Source: Roseiarcus sp963782255 (GTDB lineage: Bacteria > Pseudomonadota > Alphaproteobacteria > Rhizobiales > Beijerinckiaceae). Taken from it: a stretch of 64,000 bases of DNA. A program made the translations under genes and the position numbers. Shown here piece by piece: positions 33,783-42,875 of the stretch (positions are counted from its first letter, which is position 1; each line of letters begins with the position of its first letter). Under the pieces are notes generated by a model that saw only the letters and a program-made list of their open reading frames with translations, had not been told where the DNA came from and made no database searches. Location of the stretch: NCBI GenBank assembly GCA_963782255.1, contig CAWAIS010000001.1, forward strand, positions 4,526,001-4,590,000. Direction: 5' to 3'.

Positions 33783-33855
33783 CGAGCCTCGAAGCGCCGG
33801 CGCCGGTCGATTTCTCTGCTTCGTTGACCAACTCCCAATTGGTCCGGCGCCCTTG

Positions 33856-34106
33856 TCATGGCGCCATGAAGCCGATCGCGACGGTGTTCGCGATGTCGAT
33901 GAAAAAGGCCGAGACCAGCGGCAGGATGATGAAGGCCCGCGCGCAGGCGCCATGCAGTTTCGTCACCGCGGTCAAGCGATGGCGGTCGGCGTTGCGCCGA
34001 GGCTGATGCCCGCGAAACCAGCCGCGATCACGGCGGCCTCATAGTTTCCGCCCATCGCCGGGAAGGCGACAAAGACGATGTAAGCGACCGCGGCCAAGGT
34101 CGGGGC
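33856..34106 (-). pseudogene. gltS: Decayed 3' fragment of a sodium/glutamate symporter gene (gltS)
   Basis: In one reverse frame 34106-33975 encodes APTLAAVAYIVFVAFPAMGG and AAGFAGISLGATPTAIA, then a stop. In the next frame 33971-33856 continues TAVTKLHGACARAFIILPLV and SAFFIDIANTVAIGFMAP then a stop. Joined, these match the GltS C-terminus, where ATPTA(I/V)ANMxAV is expected. The Asn-Met codons are missing four bases, which causes the frameshift at about 33972-33976. The N-terminal two thirds are absent; the fragment abuts the 3' end of the hydroxybutyryl-CoA dehydrogenase gene. Confidence 0.82.
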
Positions 34107-34138
34107 CGGATGGAGCCGCAAAGACGCGCGTCCGCGCC

Positions 34139-35002
34139 TTACGCAGCCTCGTAGGTGAAGAACCCACGCCCGGTCTTGCGGCCGAGGTAGCCGGCGTCGC
34201 ACATCTGCTTCAAGAGCGGACTCGGGCGGTACTTGGAATCGTCGAAGCCGTTGTACAGCGTCTCCATGATGTCGAGCACGATGTCGAGGCCGATGAGATC
34301 GGCGAGCGACAGCGGCCCCATCGGATGGTTGGCGCCGAGCTTCATCATCTGGTCGACGTCCTCGGGCGTCGCGAGCCCCTCATAGACGCAGTTGATCGCC
34401 TCGTTGATCATCGGCACCAGCACGCGGTTGACGACGAAGCCGTAAGAGTCCTTCGACACGCGCGCTTTCTTGCCGATCGCTTCGGTCAGCGCGACGATCT
34501 TCTTCTCCGTCTCGTCGGTCGTCTGCAGCGCGCGGATGATCTCGACGAGCTGCATCACCGGCACCGGATTGAAGAAGTGCATGCCGATGACTTGCCCCGG
34601 AATTTTTGACGTCGAGGCGATGCGCGTGACCGAGATCGACGAGGTGTTGGTGGCGACAATGGCGTCCGGGCGACAGACGGCGTCGAGCTCGCCCATCACC
34701 GTCTTCTTGAGGTCGAAACGTTCGAGCACGGCCTCGACCACGACGTCGCAATCGGCGAGGTCCTCGATTTTCGTGGTCGGCGCAATCCGCCCGAGCGCCG
34801 CGTCCCGGTCCTCGCCCGTCAGCTTGCCGCGCGCGACCACACGCTCGAGGCTCTTCTTGATCGCGCCCATGCCGCGAGCGAGCGGCGCGTCAGCGATGTC
34901 GCGCAGCCGCACCGGATAGCCGGCGGCGGCGAAAACCTGCGCAACCCCCGCGCCCATCGTGCCAGCTCCGACCACGCCGATCTTTTTGACTCCTTCGACC
35001 AT
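34139..35002 (-). CDS. 3-hydroxybutyryl-CoA dehydrogenase
   Basis: The 287-residue NAD(P)-dependent enzyme interconverts acetoacetyl-CoA and 3-hydroxybutyryl-CoA. The Rossmann motif is VGAGTMGAGVAQVFAAAG, followed by the catalytic GMHFFNPVPVMQLVEIIR (His of HFFNP) and the C-terminal VNRVLVPMINEAI and NHPMGPLSLADLIGLD. It matches the single-function Hbd/PaaH type in length. It may serve polyhydroxybutyrate or butyrate metabolism; no thiolase is adjacent. Confidence 0.95.
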   Translation of the reverse strand: MVEGVKKIGVVGAGTMGAGVAQVFAAAGYPVRLRDIADAPLARGMGAIKKSLERVVARGKLTGEDRDAALGRIAPTTKIEDLADCDVVVEAVLERFDLKKTVMGELDAVCRPDAIVATNTSSISVTRIASTSKIPGQVIGMHFFNPVPVMQLVEIIRALQTTDETEKKIVALTEAIGKKARVSKDSYGFVVNRVLVPMINEAINCVYEGLATPEDVDQMMKLGANHPMGPLSLADLIGLDIVLDIMETLYNGFDDSKYRPSPLLKQMCDAGYLGRKTGRGFFTYEAA

Positions 35003-35080
35003 CGTCGTCTCCTCCTCGTACCCGCAAACCCTATGGAAAAAGAATGCGAAGCTTGTGCGACAAGCCCTGCGGCGAGGGGG

Positions 35081-35764
35081 TCAGCGCGCCGGCGCCGTCG
35101 AACTTGCCGGATATCCGACCGTCTGACCAAACAACGGCCGCTCATTCTCGCTGAGGCCAAGCTTCGCGGACAACGCCGGCCGGTTGCAATTGTGGAACCA
35201 GGCGGCGAGGCCGTATGCGGCGGCGAACAGGTAGACATTGCCGGCGATCAGCCCCGCATCGACAAAGAAATAGGACTTCTGCACCTCCGGATCGTGCAGC
35301 CCCGGCTCCTCGAACCCCGAAGTGTGGTCCAACTTGCCGATGTCGGCGACATAAATGAGCCGCACCGGCGCATGAGAGCCGCCGTCACCCTGAAGCGCGC
35401 CAAGCGCAAGAGGGCGAAGGTCCTCCGCGAGCACGAGGTCCAGGCGGTGGGCGGACGGATGATACCGGTAGGCGCCCTCCTTAAGGGCCACATAGACGTC
35501 GACTTCCTGGGAGTTGCTGGCCGAGGCGGCCGTTCGGCCGGAGACGCCGAATGGACCGTTCGCGCGGTTGATCCCACAGGCCGCCCAAAGTAGATCGCTG
35601 AGCGCCTGCGGCGGCAGCGGCCGGTCGCTGAATGCGCGCTCGGTCCGCCTCAGACGGAGCGCATTCGCGAGCGACTCGCCGCCTTCGAGCTTCGGCTCGA
35701 CGAGCTTGATCGTGTTGGAGCTCGAAGCGTTTTCTCGCACTTTTCGTCCTCCAGACGCGAGCAT
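35081..35764 (-). CDS. Nitroreductase-family (SagB/ThcOx-like) oxidoreductase
   Basis: ATG 35764 shares a base with the stop of the DUF707 gene upstream (TGATG). The 227-residue product shows a nitroreductase fold: LRRTERAFSDRPLPPQALSDLLWAACGINR, then ASASNSQEVDVYVALKEGAYRYHP, then KSYFFVDAGLIAGNVYLFAAAYGL and a final LFGQTVGYP. FMN binding is expected. The SagB-like subgroup includes dehydrogenases of modified peptides and stand-alone nitroreductases; no peptide precursor was seen nearby. Confidence 0.85.
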   Translation of the reverse strand: MLASGGRKVRENASSSNTIKLVEPKLEGGESLANALRLRRTERAFSDRPLPPQALSDLLWAACGINRANGPFGVSGRTAASASNSQEVDVYVALKEGAYRYHPSAHRLDLVLAEDLRPLALGALQGDGGSHAPVRLIYVADIGKLDHTSGFEEPGLHDPEVQKSYFFVDAGLIAGNVYLFAAAYGLAAWFHNCNRPALSAKLGLSENERPLFGQTVGYPASSTAPAR

Positions 35765-37080
35765 CAAAGCGCGCCGGACATCGCATCCGCGCGGGAAGGT
35801 CGGACGCAGACCGGACCCGTCTCGGCCGGGGCCAGCGGGCGCAAGTAGCGCTCCACGCCGAAGTCCACGACGACCCGGTTCGCCTCATGCGCGGGGTCGA
35901 CGCCGTAGCGCCGGAGATAGGCATAGAACGCGCCGCCTTTGGTGTCAACTCGACGCGCGTGGCGCACGGCGACCGAGCCGATGACCCCGATCCGGTCCGA
36001 TCCGAATTCCGCGCGGACGGCGGGGCCTATGATGAGGTCGGTTCCCCAGCCGCTGACGGTTTCGGCGAAGGCCCAGCCCGTTCGCTCGAGCGCGCGGCGC
36101 GAGAAGACGGGCGCCATGATCTCGACCGTCGAGACCCGCAAGATCCGGTTCGGCGCCGGCTTCTTGAGGAACGGCCAGGCCGAATCGGAATCCTCGGTCA
36201 AGGCCGGCTGCGCGAGATCGAGCTTCTCGCGCTCCATCTCGGCGAACAGCGCATCGATGCCCTCCGCGCCGATCTCGACGTCGTCGTCGAGAAAAAGAAC
36301 CGCATCGTAGCGCAACAGGAGGTCGGGACGTTGTTCAAGCAGGCGCCGGATCGCCGTCGTCTTCGTGCCGCCCTGGAAGACGACGGCGTCCGCGCGCGGG
36401 TCCGGCGCCGTCTCCTCGAAATAATTGAGGAGCACGTCGTAATCGCGCGGCCTCCTCAGGTAGTCCGCCTGGAAGCCTCGGCCGCACTGGACGAAAATGA
36501 GGCGCTTGGCGCCGCTCCTGGCCGGCTCCCTTTCCACGCGAAAGCGCTGGTCCGCAAAAAAACGCTCCTGACGCGCCTTGAGCTCTTCGCGGCTCAACGG
36601 CGGCTTCATGTCGCCGTCGCGCGGCTTCGGGTCGAACACGCGCAGAGCGGCCTCTTCGATCGAGCGGCCCCGGCCCCGGATGACGTCGCGGACGAACGCC
36701 ATGTCGATGTCCGGCCTCGGCCGCCGTCCGCCCTTTAGTCCCACTTCGAGGAAATGCAAGAACTGGTGGGGGTGGGTTTGCCGCCAGTCGGGATTCTGGG
36801 CGGCGTACCACGCGTGGTCGAACTCGGCCGACGGCGCCGGCCCGCTCGCATCCGGCCTTGCGAGATAAAGGTCCATGAGGCCCGTCGCCCTGGACCCCAG
36901 GCCCGCCGTCTTGCGGAAGAAATTCGGATCGAAGAAGCCGTTGGGACGGTAGCCCAGCCTTTCCCCGATCAACGCGTAGTGGATCGGCGCGAGCGCCCGG
37001 GCGCTTCCGTTTCCCAAGCGCCGGCGCGCATAATCGCTGGCCCAGAAGGCGCGTCGGGACATGCTCGAAAGCGCCGCCAT
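35764..37080 (-). CDS. DUF707 family protein (glycosyltransferase-like)
   Basis: The 438-residue protein has a C-terminal half typical of DUF707: KRLIFVQCGRGF, DVLLNYFEE, ADAVVFQGGTKTTAIRRLL, then YDAVLFLDDDVEIGAEGIDALF with a DxD-like acidic cluster, and AETVSGWGTDLIIGP. The N-terminal part has FFDPNFF and FDHAWYAAQNPDW motifs seen in glycan-synthesis proteins. A sugar-transfer role is inferred from the GT-A-like DDD motif. It overlaps the nitroreductase gene, so the two are likely co-expressed. Confidence 0.78.
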   Translation of the reverse strand: MAALSSMSRRAFWASDYARRRLGNGSARALAPIHYALIGERLGYRPNGFFDPNFFRKTAGLGSRATGLMDLYLARPDASGPAPSAEFDHAWYAAQNPDWRQTHPHQFLHFLEVGLKGGRRPRPDIDMAFVRDVIRGRGRSIEEAALRVFDPKPRDGDMKPPLSREELKARQERFFADQRFRVEREPARSGAKRLIFVQCGRGFQADYLRRPRDYDVLLNYFEETAPDPRADAVVFQGGTKTTAIRRLLEQRPDLLLRYDAVLFLDDDVEIGAEGIDALFAEMEREKLDLAQPALTEDSDSAWPFLKKPAPNRILRVSTVEIMAPVFSRRALERTGWAFAETVSGWGTDLIIGPAVRAEFGSDRIGVIGSVAVRHARRVDTKGGAFYAYLRRYGVDPAHEANRVVVDFGVERYLRPLAPAETGPVCVRPSRADAMSGAL

Positions 37081-37089
37081 ATTCGGGCT

Positions 37090-37854
37090 TCAGGCGGGAA
37101 GCGGGTCGGTCAGGCGCGCCGCTTCGGTCGCGACCGTCGGCCCGAACGTCGCCTCGAACGCCTTGCGAAGGGCCGCGTCCGCCTGCGCAAGAGTGACGGC
37201 GCGGCCGAGGTCCGCGAGGCTCGTGACGCCGAAGCGCATGTCGGCGATCCCGCACGGAACGATGCCGGAAAAATGCGAGAGGTCCGGCGCGACATTGAGC
37301 GCAATGCCGTGGAACGTCGCCCAGCGCCGCACGCGCACGCCGATCGCGGCGATCTTGTCCTCGGCAACCGCGCCGCCTGGGAAACGGGGCTTGTCCGGCC
37401 TTGCGACCCAGACACCGACCCGGTCCTCGCGCGTCTCGCCTGCGACGCCGAAAGCGCTCAGCGCCATGATCAGCAAGCCCTCGAGCGCCGCGACATAGGC
37501 GCGGACGTCCGGACGCCGCCGTTTGAGGTCCAGCATCACATACGCCACGCGCTGGCCGGGCCCGTGGTACGTGAATTGCCCGCCCCGCCCGGCGCGATAG
37601 ACGGGAAAGCGCGCCTCGATGAGGTCGCTCTCCTTCGCGCTCGTTCCGGCAGTGTAGAGCGGCGGATGCTCAATCAGCCACACCCGCTCGGCCGCCCGGC
37701 CCGCGGCGATCGCCTCGGCGCGCGCCTCCATCTCGGCAAGCGCGCTCGCGTAATCCGTCCAGCCGGGCGATACGACCCACTCAACCGGCGGCGAGCCGGG
37801 CGAGGCGAACAGAGGCGCCATGAGCGCGAAGCGGGAACTGGACACGGGGCGCAT
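37090..37854 (-). CDS. lipB: Octanoyl-[acyl-carrier-protein]:protein octanoyltransferase
   Basis: LipB moves octanoyl groups from ACP onto lipoate-dependent proteins. Visible signatures are WLIEHPPLYTAGTSAKESDL, the binding loop RGGQFTYHGPGQRVAYVMLDLKRR, GVWVARPDKPRFPGGAVAEDKIAAIGVRVRRWATFHGIALN with the catalytic Lys, and IVPCGIADMRFGVTSL with the catalytic Cys. The start is uncertain: ATG 37854 (AGGA just upstream), GTG 37848 or ATG 37821 all give family-like lengths (243-254 residues). Confidence 0.94.
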   Translation of the reverse strand: MRPVSSSRFALMAPLFASPGSPPVEWVVSPGWTDYASALAEMEARAEAIAAGRAAERVWLIEHPPLYTAGTSAKESDLIEARFPVYRAGRGGQFTYHGPGQRVAYVMLDLKRRRPDVRAYVAALEGLLIMALSAFGVAGETREDRVGVWVARPDKPRFPGGAVAEDKIAAIGVRVRRWATFHGIALNVAPDLSHFSGIVPCGIADMRFGVTSLADLGRAVTLAQADAALRKAFEATFGPTVATEAARLTDPLPA

Positions 37855-38067
37855 TCCTAGCAAAACGCGGGGGGAAGCGCGAGCGAGACGCGCCGCGGCG
37901 CCCCGCCATGAAGGCCCGATCACGATTCGTTGACGCTGTCACCTTTTTATCTTGACGGAAGGTAAGGCAGCGCGCTTCTGTAAGAACCGGCGGGGGCCGG
38001 GACGCCGCCCCTTGCGCTTTCGAGCCTCGCGGGCGGCGTCCCGAATTGATTAGGGGGCTCTCTACCC

Positions 38068-38877
38068 GTGTTCGCCTTCGACCGAAGGCTGCGGCATGCG
38101 TCGAGCGTTGCGGGAGCGCTTGCGCTCATTTTCGGCGCGACGGCTGCGGCCTCGGCGGGCGCCTGGACCTTGCCGCAGGGCGAAGGCCAAATTATCGAGA
38201 CCCTGTTCGGTTGGACGGGATACGGCGCGCCATGGGGCGGCAATCCCGGGGTCAAGCAGAACCGCTTCGACGCGCAGACCTACGTGCAGTATGGGGTGGC
38301 CGACCAGCTGACGATCTTCGGCGAGACGGCGCTCGAGCGCTATTCGCTGAACCCTCCCGATCCGAGCCAATACACCGGCCTCGACTACTCGGATCTGGGC
38401 TTGAGGGCCAGGCTCTGGTCGAGCGGGGCATGGGTCTTTTCCGGCGAGGCGACGGTGTTCGTTCCGGGCGCCCACGATCCCAAGTCCTCCGCTGAGGCCG
38501 GCAACACCGGCGTCGCCGCGGAGGGCCGTCTGCTCGCCGGCACGAACTACGCCTTCGGCTGGGCGACCGGTTTCGTCGACGCCGAATTGGGCTATCGCCT
38601 GCGCACCGCCGGCCCTCCCGACGAATGGCACGGGGATATCACCGCCGGGCTCAAGCTGCCGTATGGGATCATGCTGATGCTGCAGGATTTCACGACGGTC
38701 TCCTCGCCATCGGTCAATCCGGGGTTTCCCGCCTGGAAAAGCTCGGTCGTCGAGGCGAGCGTCGTTTATGCCTTCGGCGATCGCTGGTCGATCCAGATCG
38801 GCGTCTTTTCGAGCGTGCTTGCGATCAAGACCAACACCGCGCGGGGCGCGGCTCTGGCGTTGTGGCGGAACTTCTGA
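38068..38877 (+). CDS. Putative outer-membrane beta-barrel protein
   Basis: The 269-residue product starts at GTG with GGGGG upstream. Signal peptide SSVAGALALIFGATAAASAG leads to a mature protein starting AWTLPQGEGQIIETLFGWTG. Alternating aromatic/hydrophobic strands follow (TYVQYGVADQLTIFGETALE, LGLRARLWSSGAWVFSGEAT), ending ALALWRNF with a terminal Phe. It has the appearance of a transporter-like or DUF-type OM barrel. Function is unknown. Confidence 0.72.
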   Translation: MFAFDRRLRHASSVAGALALIFGATAAASAGAWTLPQGEGQIIETLFGWTGYGAPWGGNPGVKQNRFDAQTYVQYGVADQLTIFGETALERYSLNPPDPSQYTGLDYSDLGLRARLWSSGAWVFSGEATVFVPGAHDPKSSAEAGNTGVAAEGRLLAGTNYAFGWATGFVDAELGYRLRTAGPPDEWHGDITAGLKLPYGIMLMLQDFTTVSSPSVNPGFPAWKSSVVEASVVYAFGDRWSIQIGVFSSVLAIKTNTARGAALALWRNF

Positions 38878-39028
38878 AAGCCGCCTTGCGCTTTGACAAA
38901 GCCGATACAACCGTTGTTAACGTAAGCAAGCTATGCCTGTTCGGCGCGAAACTTTGCCTTCACGGTAGCGAAGGAGGTCCGGCTGGGGCTTCAGTGTCTT
39001 CCTCGGCCGGAGTTTGGGGGTGGAAACG

Positions 39029-39346
39029 ATGGCGAAATTTCCCATGGAGGTGCGCGTCTCCCATGAACTGGCCTTCGGCCGCGACCGATGGTCGACCGAG
39101 GGGGTAACGCGCAGCGTCTCAAACCACAGCACGTTCACCGACATCTTCAGTCAGAAGCTCGGCGACTTTTGCGACGCCTTCGCAAAGGGCATCAATCCGG
39201 TGAACAGCAAGAACGCCGATTACATATTGGACGCGATCGAGATGTATGTCGAACTGACCTCGAAGGGGGAGATCCGGCTGGTCGCGGCGGCAGGGGCCGA
39301 CATCAGGGGCGCGATCAAGCTCACCTTCCGCGCCAACCGAACCTGA
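39029..39346 (+). CDS. Hypothetical protein (105 residues)
   Basis: ATG 39029 (MAKFPMEVRVSHELAFGRD) is preferred because GGGGGTGG lies about six bases upstream. No signal peptide or membrane segment is visible. The protein has a mixed alpha/beta pattern with a final GEIRLVAAAGADIRGAIKLTF strand set. The family was not recognised. It converges with the isovaleryl-CoA dehydrogenase gene. Confidence 0.55.
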   Translation: MAKFPMEVRVSHELAFGRDRWSTEGVTRSVSNHSTFTDIFSQKLGDFCDAFAKGINPVNSKNADYILDAIEMYVELTSKGEIRLVAAAGADIRGAIKLTFRANRT

Positions 39347-39365
39347 AGCGCCACGCGACGCTGGT

Positions 39366-40538
39366 TCACGCCGTCTTCTCGAACAGCTCGCGCCCGATCA
39401 GCATGCGCCGGATCTCGCTCGTGCCGGCGCCGATCTCGTACAGCTTTGCGTCGCGCAACAGGCGCCCGAGCGGATAGTCGTTGGTGTAGCCGTTGCCGCC
39501 GAGCAATTGGATCGCGTCGAGGGCGAGCCCGGTCGCCCGTTCCGAGGCGTAGAGGATCGCGCCGGCCGCGTCCTCGCGCGTCGTCCGCCCCCGGTCGCAG
39601 GCTTTTGCGACGGCGTAGACGTAAGCCTTCGCCGCGTTCATGGCCACGTACATGTCGGCAAGCTTGGCCTGCACGAGCTGGAACGCGCCGATCGGCTGGC
39701 CGAACTGCTTGCGTTCGTGGACGTAAGGCAGGACCACGTCGAGCGCTGCAGCCATGAGGCCGAGCGGCCCGGCCGAGAGCACGACCCGCTCGTAGTCGAG
39801 CCCGCTCATGAGCACGTTGACGCCCTTGCCGACCGCGCCGAGCACATTCTCCTCCGGGACTTCGCAATCGGCGAAGACGAGCTCCGACGTGTCGGAGCCG
39901 CGCATGCCGAGCTTGTCGAGCTTCTGCCCGTTGGAGAAGCCCTTCATGCCGCGCTCGACGATGAAGGCGGTGATGCCGCGCGCGCCGGCGGCGGGATCGG
40001 TCTTGGCGTAGACCACCAGCGTCTCGGCGACGGGGCCGTTGGTGATCCACATCTTCGCGCCGTTGAGGACGTATCGGTCGCCATGTCTCTCGGCCCGCGT
40101 CGTCATCGAGACGACGTCCGAGCCCGCGTTCGGCTCCGACATGGCGAGGCCGCCGACATGCTCGCCGGAGATGAGCTTCGGCAGGTAGCGCGCCTTCTGC
40201 GCCGCGTTGCCGTTGCGCGCGATCTGGTTGACGCAGAGGTTCGAGTGCGCCCCGTAGGAAAGCCCGACCGCGCCGCTCGCGCGTGACACCTCCTCCATCG
40301 CAATGCAATGCTCGAGATAGCCGAGCGCGAGCCCGCCATACTCTTCGGGCGCGGTGATCCCGTGCAGGCCGAGCGCGCCCATCGCTGGCCAGAGGTCGCG
40401 CGGGAAAAGGTTGTCGCGGTCGATCGCCGCCGCGCGCGGCGCGATCTCCTTGTCGGCGAAGGCTCTTGCGCCTTCGCGGATCATCTCGGCGCTTTCGCCG
40501 AGGTCGAAGTCGAACAGGCGCGGGGCGTTTGGGATCAT
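39366..40538 (-). CDS. ivd: Isovaleryl-CoA dehydrogenase (acyl-CoA dehydrogenase)
   Basis: ATG 40538 (MIPNAPRLFDFDLGESAEMI) gives 390 residues, the family length; longer in-frame extensions are not conserved. This FAD enzyme oxidises isovaleryl-CoA to 3-methylcrotonyl-CoA in leucine breakdown. Motifs include GLSYGAHSNLCVNQIARNG, AMSEPNAGSDVVSM, KMWITNGP, LDYERVVLSAGPLG with the catalytic-Glu region of the isovaleryl branch (YERVVL), and IQLLGGNGYTNDYPLGRLLRDAKLYEIGAGTSEIRR. Other leucine-pathway genes are not in the window. Confidence 0.92.
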   Translation of the reverse strand: MIPNAPRLFDFDLGESAEMIREGARAFADKEIAPRAAAIDRDNLFPRDLWPAMGALGLHGITAPEEYGGLALGYLEHCIAMEEVSRASGAVGLSYGAHSNLCVNQIARNGNAAQKARYLPKLISGEHVGGLAMSEPNAGSDVVSMTTRAERHGDRYVLNGAKMWITNGPVAETLVVYAKTDPAAGARGITAFIVERGMKGFSNGQKLDKLGMRGSDTSELVFADCEVPEENVLGAVGKGVNVLMSGLDYERVVLSAGPLGLMAAALDVVLPYVHERKQFGQPIGAFQLVQAKLADMYVAMNAAKAYVYAVAKACDRGRTTREDAAGAILYASERATGLALDAIQLLGGNGYTNDYPLGRLLRDAKLYEIGAGTSEIRRMLIGRELFEKTA

Positions 40539-40825
40539 GGGGTTCGTGGCGCCAAAGGGTATTGCTACGGCCCGCGACATTGCGGGCATTCGGCGCCGCT
40601 GTCCAGACGGGACGGGGCTGCGTCGAATGGGGCGGCGCGGGATGGGGTGGCGCGGCCAACCCCGGCCCGCCCTCGCCATAGGGCCCGTACGGAAGGACGC
40701 CCTCTCTCGATGGCCTATAGCGGGCGAGCGCGCCGAACCGTCACAAGATTGACTTCGCCCGGATTGCCCTTGACAGAGCTCCGCGCCCTTGACACCCGGC
40801 GCCTGGCGCCCGACAGCGGTCTCTC

Positions 40826-41803
40826 ATGTCCGCGCCCGCCGCCAAGCCTCCTCTCCGCGTCGTCCTCTGCGCGCCGCGCGGCTTCTGCGCCGGCGTCGTG
40901 CGGGCGATCGACATCGTCGAGCGGGCGCTGCAGATTTATGGCGCGCCGGTCTATGTGCGCCACGAGATCGTGCACAACCGGTTCGTGGTCGATGCGCTGA
41001 AGGCCAAGGGGGTCGTGTTCGTCAACGAACTCGGCGAGGTCCCGCCCGGAGACCATCCGGTGATCTTCTCGGCTCATGGCGTCGCCAAGGCGGTGCCAGA
41101 GGACGCGAGGCGCCGCAATCTCTTCACCATCGACGCGACCTGCCCGCTCGTCACCAAGGTGCATCGCGAAGCGCAGGCGCATTTCAAGCGCGGACGGCGG
41201 ATCATCCTCATCGGCCATGCCGGCCATCCCGAGGTGATCGGCACGATGGGGCAATTGCCCGTGGGCTCCGTGACGCTCGTAAGTTCGGTCCAGGAGATCG
41301 ACGCGCTCCCTCCCGACGACGGCCGCCCGATCGCCTACGTGACGCAGACGACGCTTTCGGTCGGCGACACGCGCGCGATCGTCGAGGCCCTGAAAGCGCG
41401 CTTTCCGGCGATCCACGCTCCGCCGATGGAGGACATCTGCTACGCCACCACCAACCGGCAGGAGGCAGTCGAGGCGGCGGCGCGCGAGGTCGAGGCGGTG
41501 ATCGTCGTCGGCGCCGCCAATTCCTCGAACTCGCAGCGCCTGCGCGAGGTCGCCGAACGCGAGGGGGCCGCAGCGCAGCTTGTCGCCGACGCGCGCCACA
41601 TCGACTGGCGCGCGCTGGACAGCGTCGCCTCGCTCGCGATCACCGCCGGCGCCTCCGCGCCCGAGGACTTGGTCCAGCGCGTTCTCGAAGCGCTCGGCCA
41701 GCGTTTCGCCATCGTCATCGAGACCTTGACGACGACGAACGAGTCGATGGCCTTCCCCCTGCCGCGGGCGCTGCGCGAAGCGGGCGCCGTTCCGGCGAGC
41801 TAA
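40826..41803 (+). CDS. ispH: 4-hydroxy-3-methylbut-2-enyl diphosphate reductase
   Basis: The 325-residue enzyme of the MEP isoprenoid pathway makes IPP and DMAPP. Cluster ligands C21 (APRGFCAGVVRAI), C106 (DATCPLVTKVH) and C205 (EDICYATTNRQ) coordinate its [4Fe-4S] centre. The substrate-contact motif HGHPEV-type appears as IGHAGHPEVIGTMGQ. It is first in the ispH-thrB-rnhA order well conserved in alphaproteobacteria, with thrB starting about 100 bases on. Confidence 0.97.
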   Translation: MSAPAAKPPLRVVLCAPRGFCAGVVRAIDIVERALQIYGAPVYVRHEIVHNRFVVDALKAKGVVFVNELGEVPPGDHPVIFSAHGVAKAVPEDARRRNLFTIDATCPLVTKVHREAQAHFKRGRRIILIGHAGHPEVIGTMGQLPVGSVTLVSSVQEIDALPPDDGRPIAYVTQTTLSVGDTRAIVEALKARFPAIHAPPMEDICYATTNRQEAVEAAAREVEAVIVVGAANSSNSQRLREVAEREGAAAQLVADARHIDWRALDSVASLAITAGASAPEDLVQRVLEALGQRFAIVIETLTTTNESMAFPLPRALREAGAVPAS

Positions 41804-41909
41804 GGATCTCTTTCGATCGTCGCCGAACTCGGCTGCGTAAGCGGTTTGACGCCCCTCGCGCGGGCGGGCTAAGCGGTTCGCTCTTCGGCGCACTCACCCC
41901 CTAAAGGAC

Positions 41910-42875
41910 ATGGCTGTCTACACTGAAGTCACCGATGAAGCGCTGCGCGATTTCCTCGCGCTTTACGACCTTGGCGAGGTGGTTTCGTTCAAGGGCATCG
42001 CGGAGGGGGTGGAGAACTCCAATTTCCTCCTGCGCACCACGTCCGGCCAATTCATCCTGACGCTCTACGAGAAGCGGGTGAAGGCGGCCGACCTGCCGTT
42101 CTTCATTGGGCTCATGGAGCATCTCGCTGGGCGCGGCGTGACCTGCCCGCAACCCGTTCGCAATCGCGCGGGCGATGCGCTCGGCGAGCTCGCCGGACGC
42201 CCGGCGACGATCGTCACCTTTCTCGACGGAATTTGGATCCGCCGTCCGAACGTGCGCCATTGCGGCGAAGTTGGCGAAGCGCTGGCGCGCATGCATCTGG
42301 CCGGCGCGGATTTCCCGCTCAAGCGGCCGAACGCGTTGTCGCTCGAGGGTTGGCCGCCCCTCCTCAATGCGGCGAAGGCGCGGGCCGACGAGGTCGCCGC
42401 GAACCTTAGCGCCGAAAGCGCGGCGGAGCTCGGCTTCCTGCAGGCGAATTGGCCGCGCGGACTGCCGGGCGGCGTCATCCATGCGGATCTCTTCAACGAC
42501 AATGTCTTCTTTCTCGGCGAGACGCTTTCCGGACTGATCGACTTCTATTTTGCGTGCAACGACGCGCTCGCCTACGACCTCGCGATCTGTCTCAGCGCGT
42601 GGTGCTTCGAACCGGACAACGAGTTCAACGTCTCCAAGGGGCGGGCGATGATCATGGCCTACGAAAAGATCCGGCCGCTGACCGCGGACGAGACGCGGGC
42701 CCTCCCGCTGCTCGCGCGCGGGGCGGCGTTGCGCTTCCTGCTCACGCGGCTCGTCGACTGGCTCAACGTGCCGCCCGGCGCGAAGGTCGCGCCCAAGAAT
42801 CCGCTCGAATATCGCGACAAGCTGCGGTTCCATCAGCGGGCCAGAAGCGCCGCCGACTATGGCCTGATGCGGTGA
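41910..42875 (+). CDS. thrB: Homoserine kinase (ThrB type II, aminoglycoside-phosphotransferase fold)
   Basis: The 321-residue kinase phosphorylates homoserine in threonine synthesis. It belongs to the APH-fold ThrB type: FKGIAEGVENSNFLLRTT (nucleotide loop), the catalytic GGVIHADLFNDNVFF (Brenner HxDxxxxN), and LIDFYFACNDALAYDLAICLSAW with the Mg-binding Asp. The stop overlaps the GTG of rnhA by GTGA, so translation is coupled. Confidence 0.95.
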   Translation: MAVYTEVTDEALRDFLALYDLGEVVSFKGIAEGVENSNFLLRTTSGQFILTLYEKRVKAADLPFFIGLMEHLAGRGVTCPQPVRNRAGDALGELAGRPATIVTFLDGIWIRRPNVRHCGEVGEALARMHLAGADFPLKRPNALSLEGWPPLLNAAKARADEVAANLSAESAAELGFLQANWPRGLPGGVIHADLFNDNVFFLGETLSGLIDFYFACNDALAYDLAICLSAWCFEPDNEFNVSKGRAMIMAYEKIRPLTADETRALPLLARGAALRFLLTRLVDWLNVPPGAKVAPKNPLEYRDKLRFHQRARSAADYGLMR

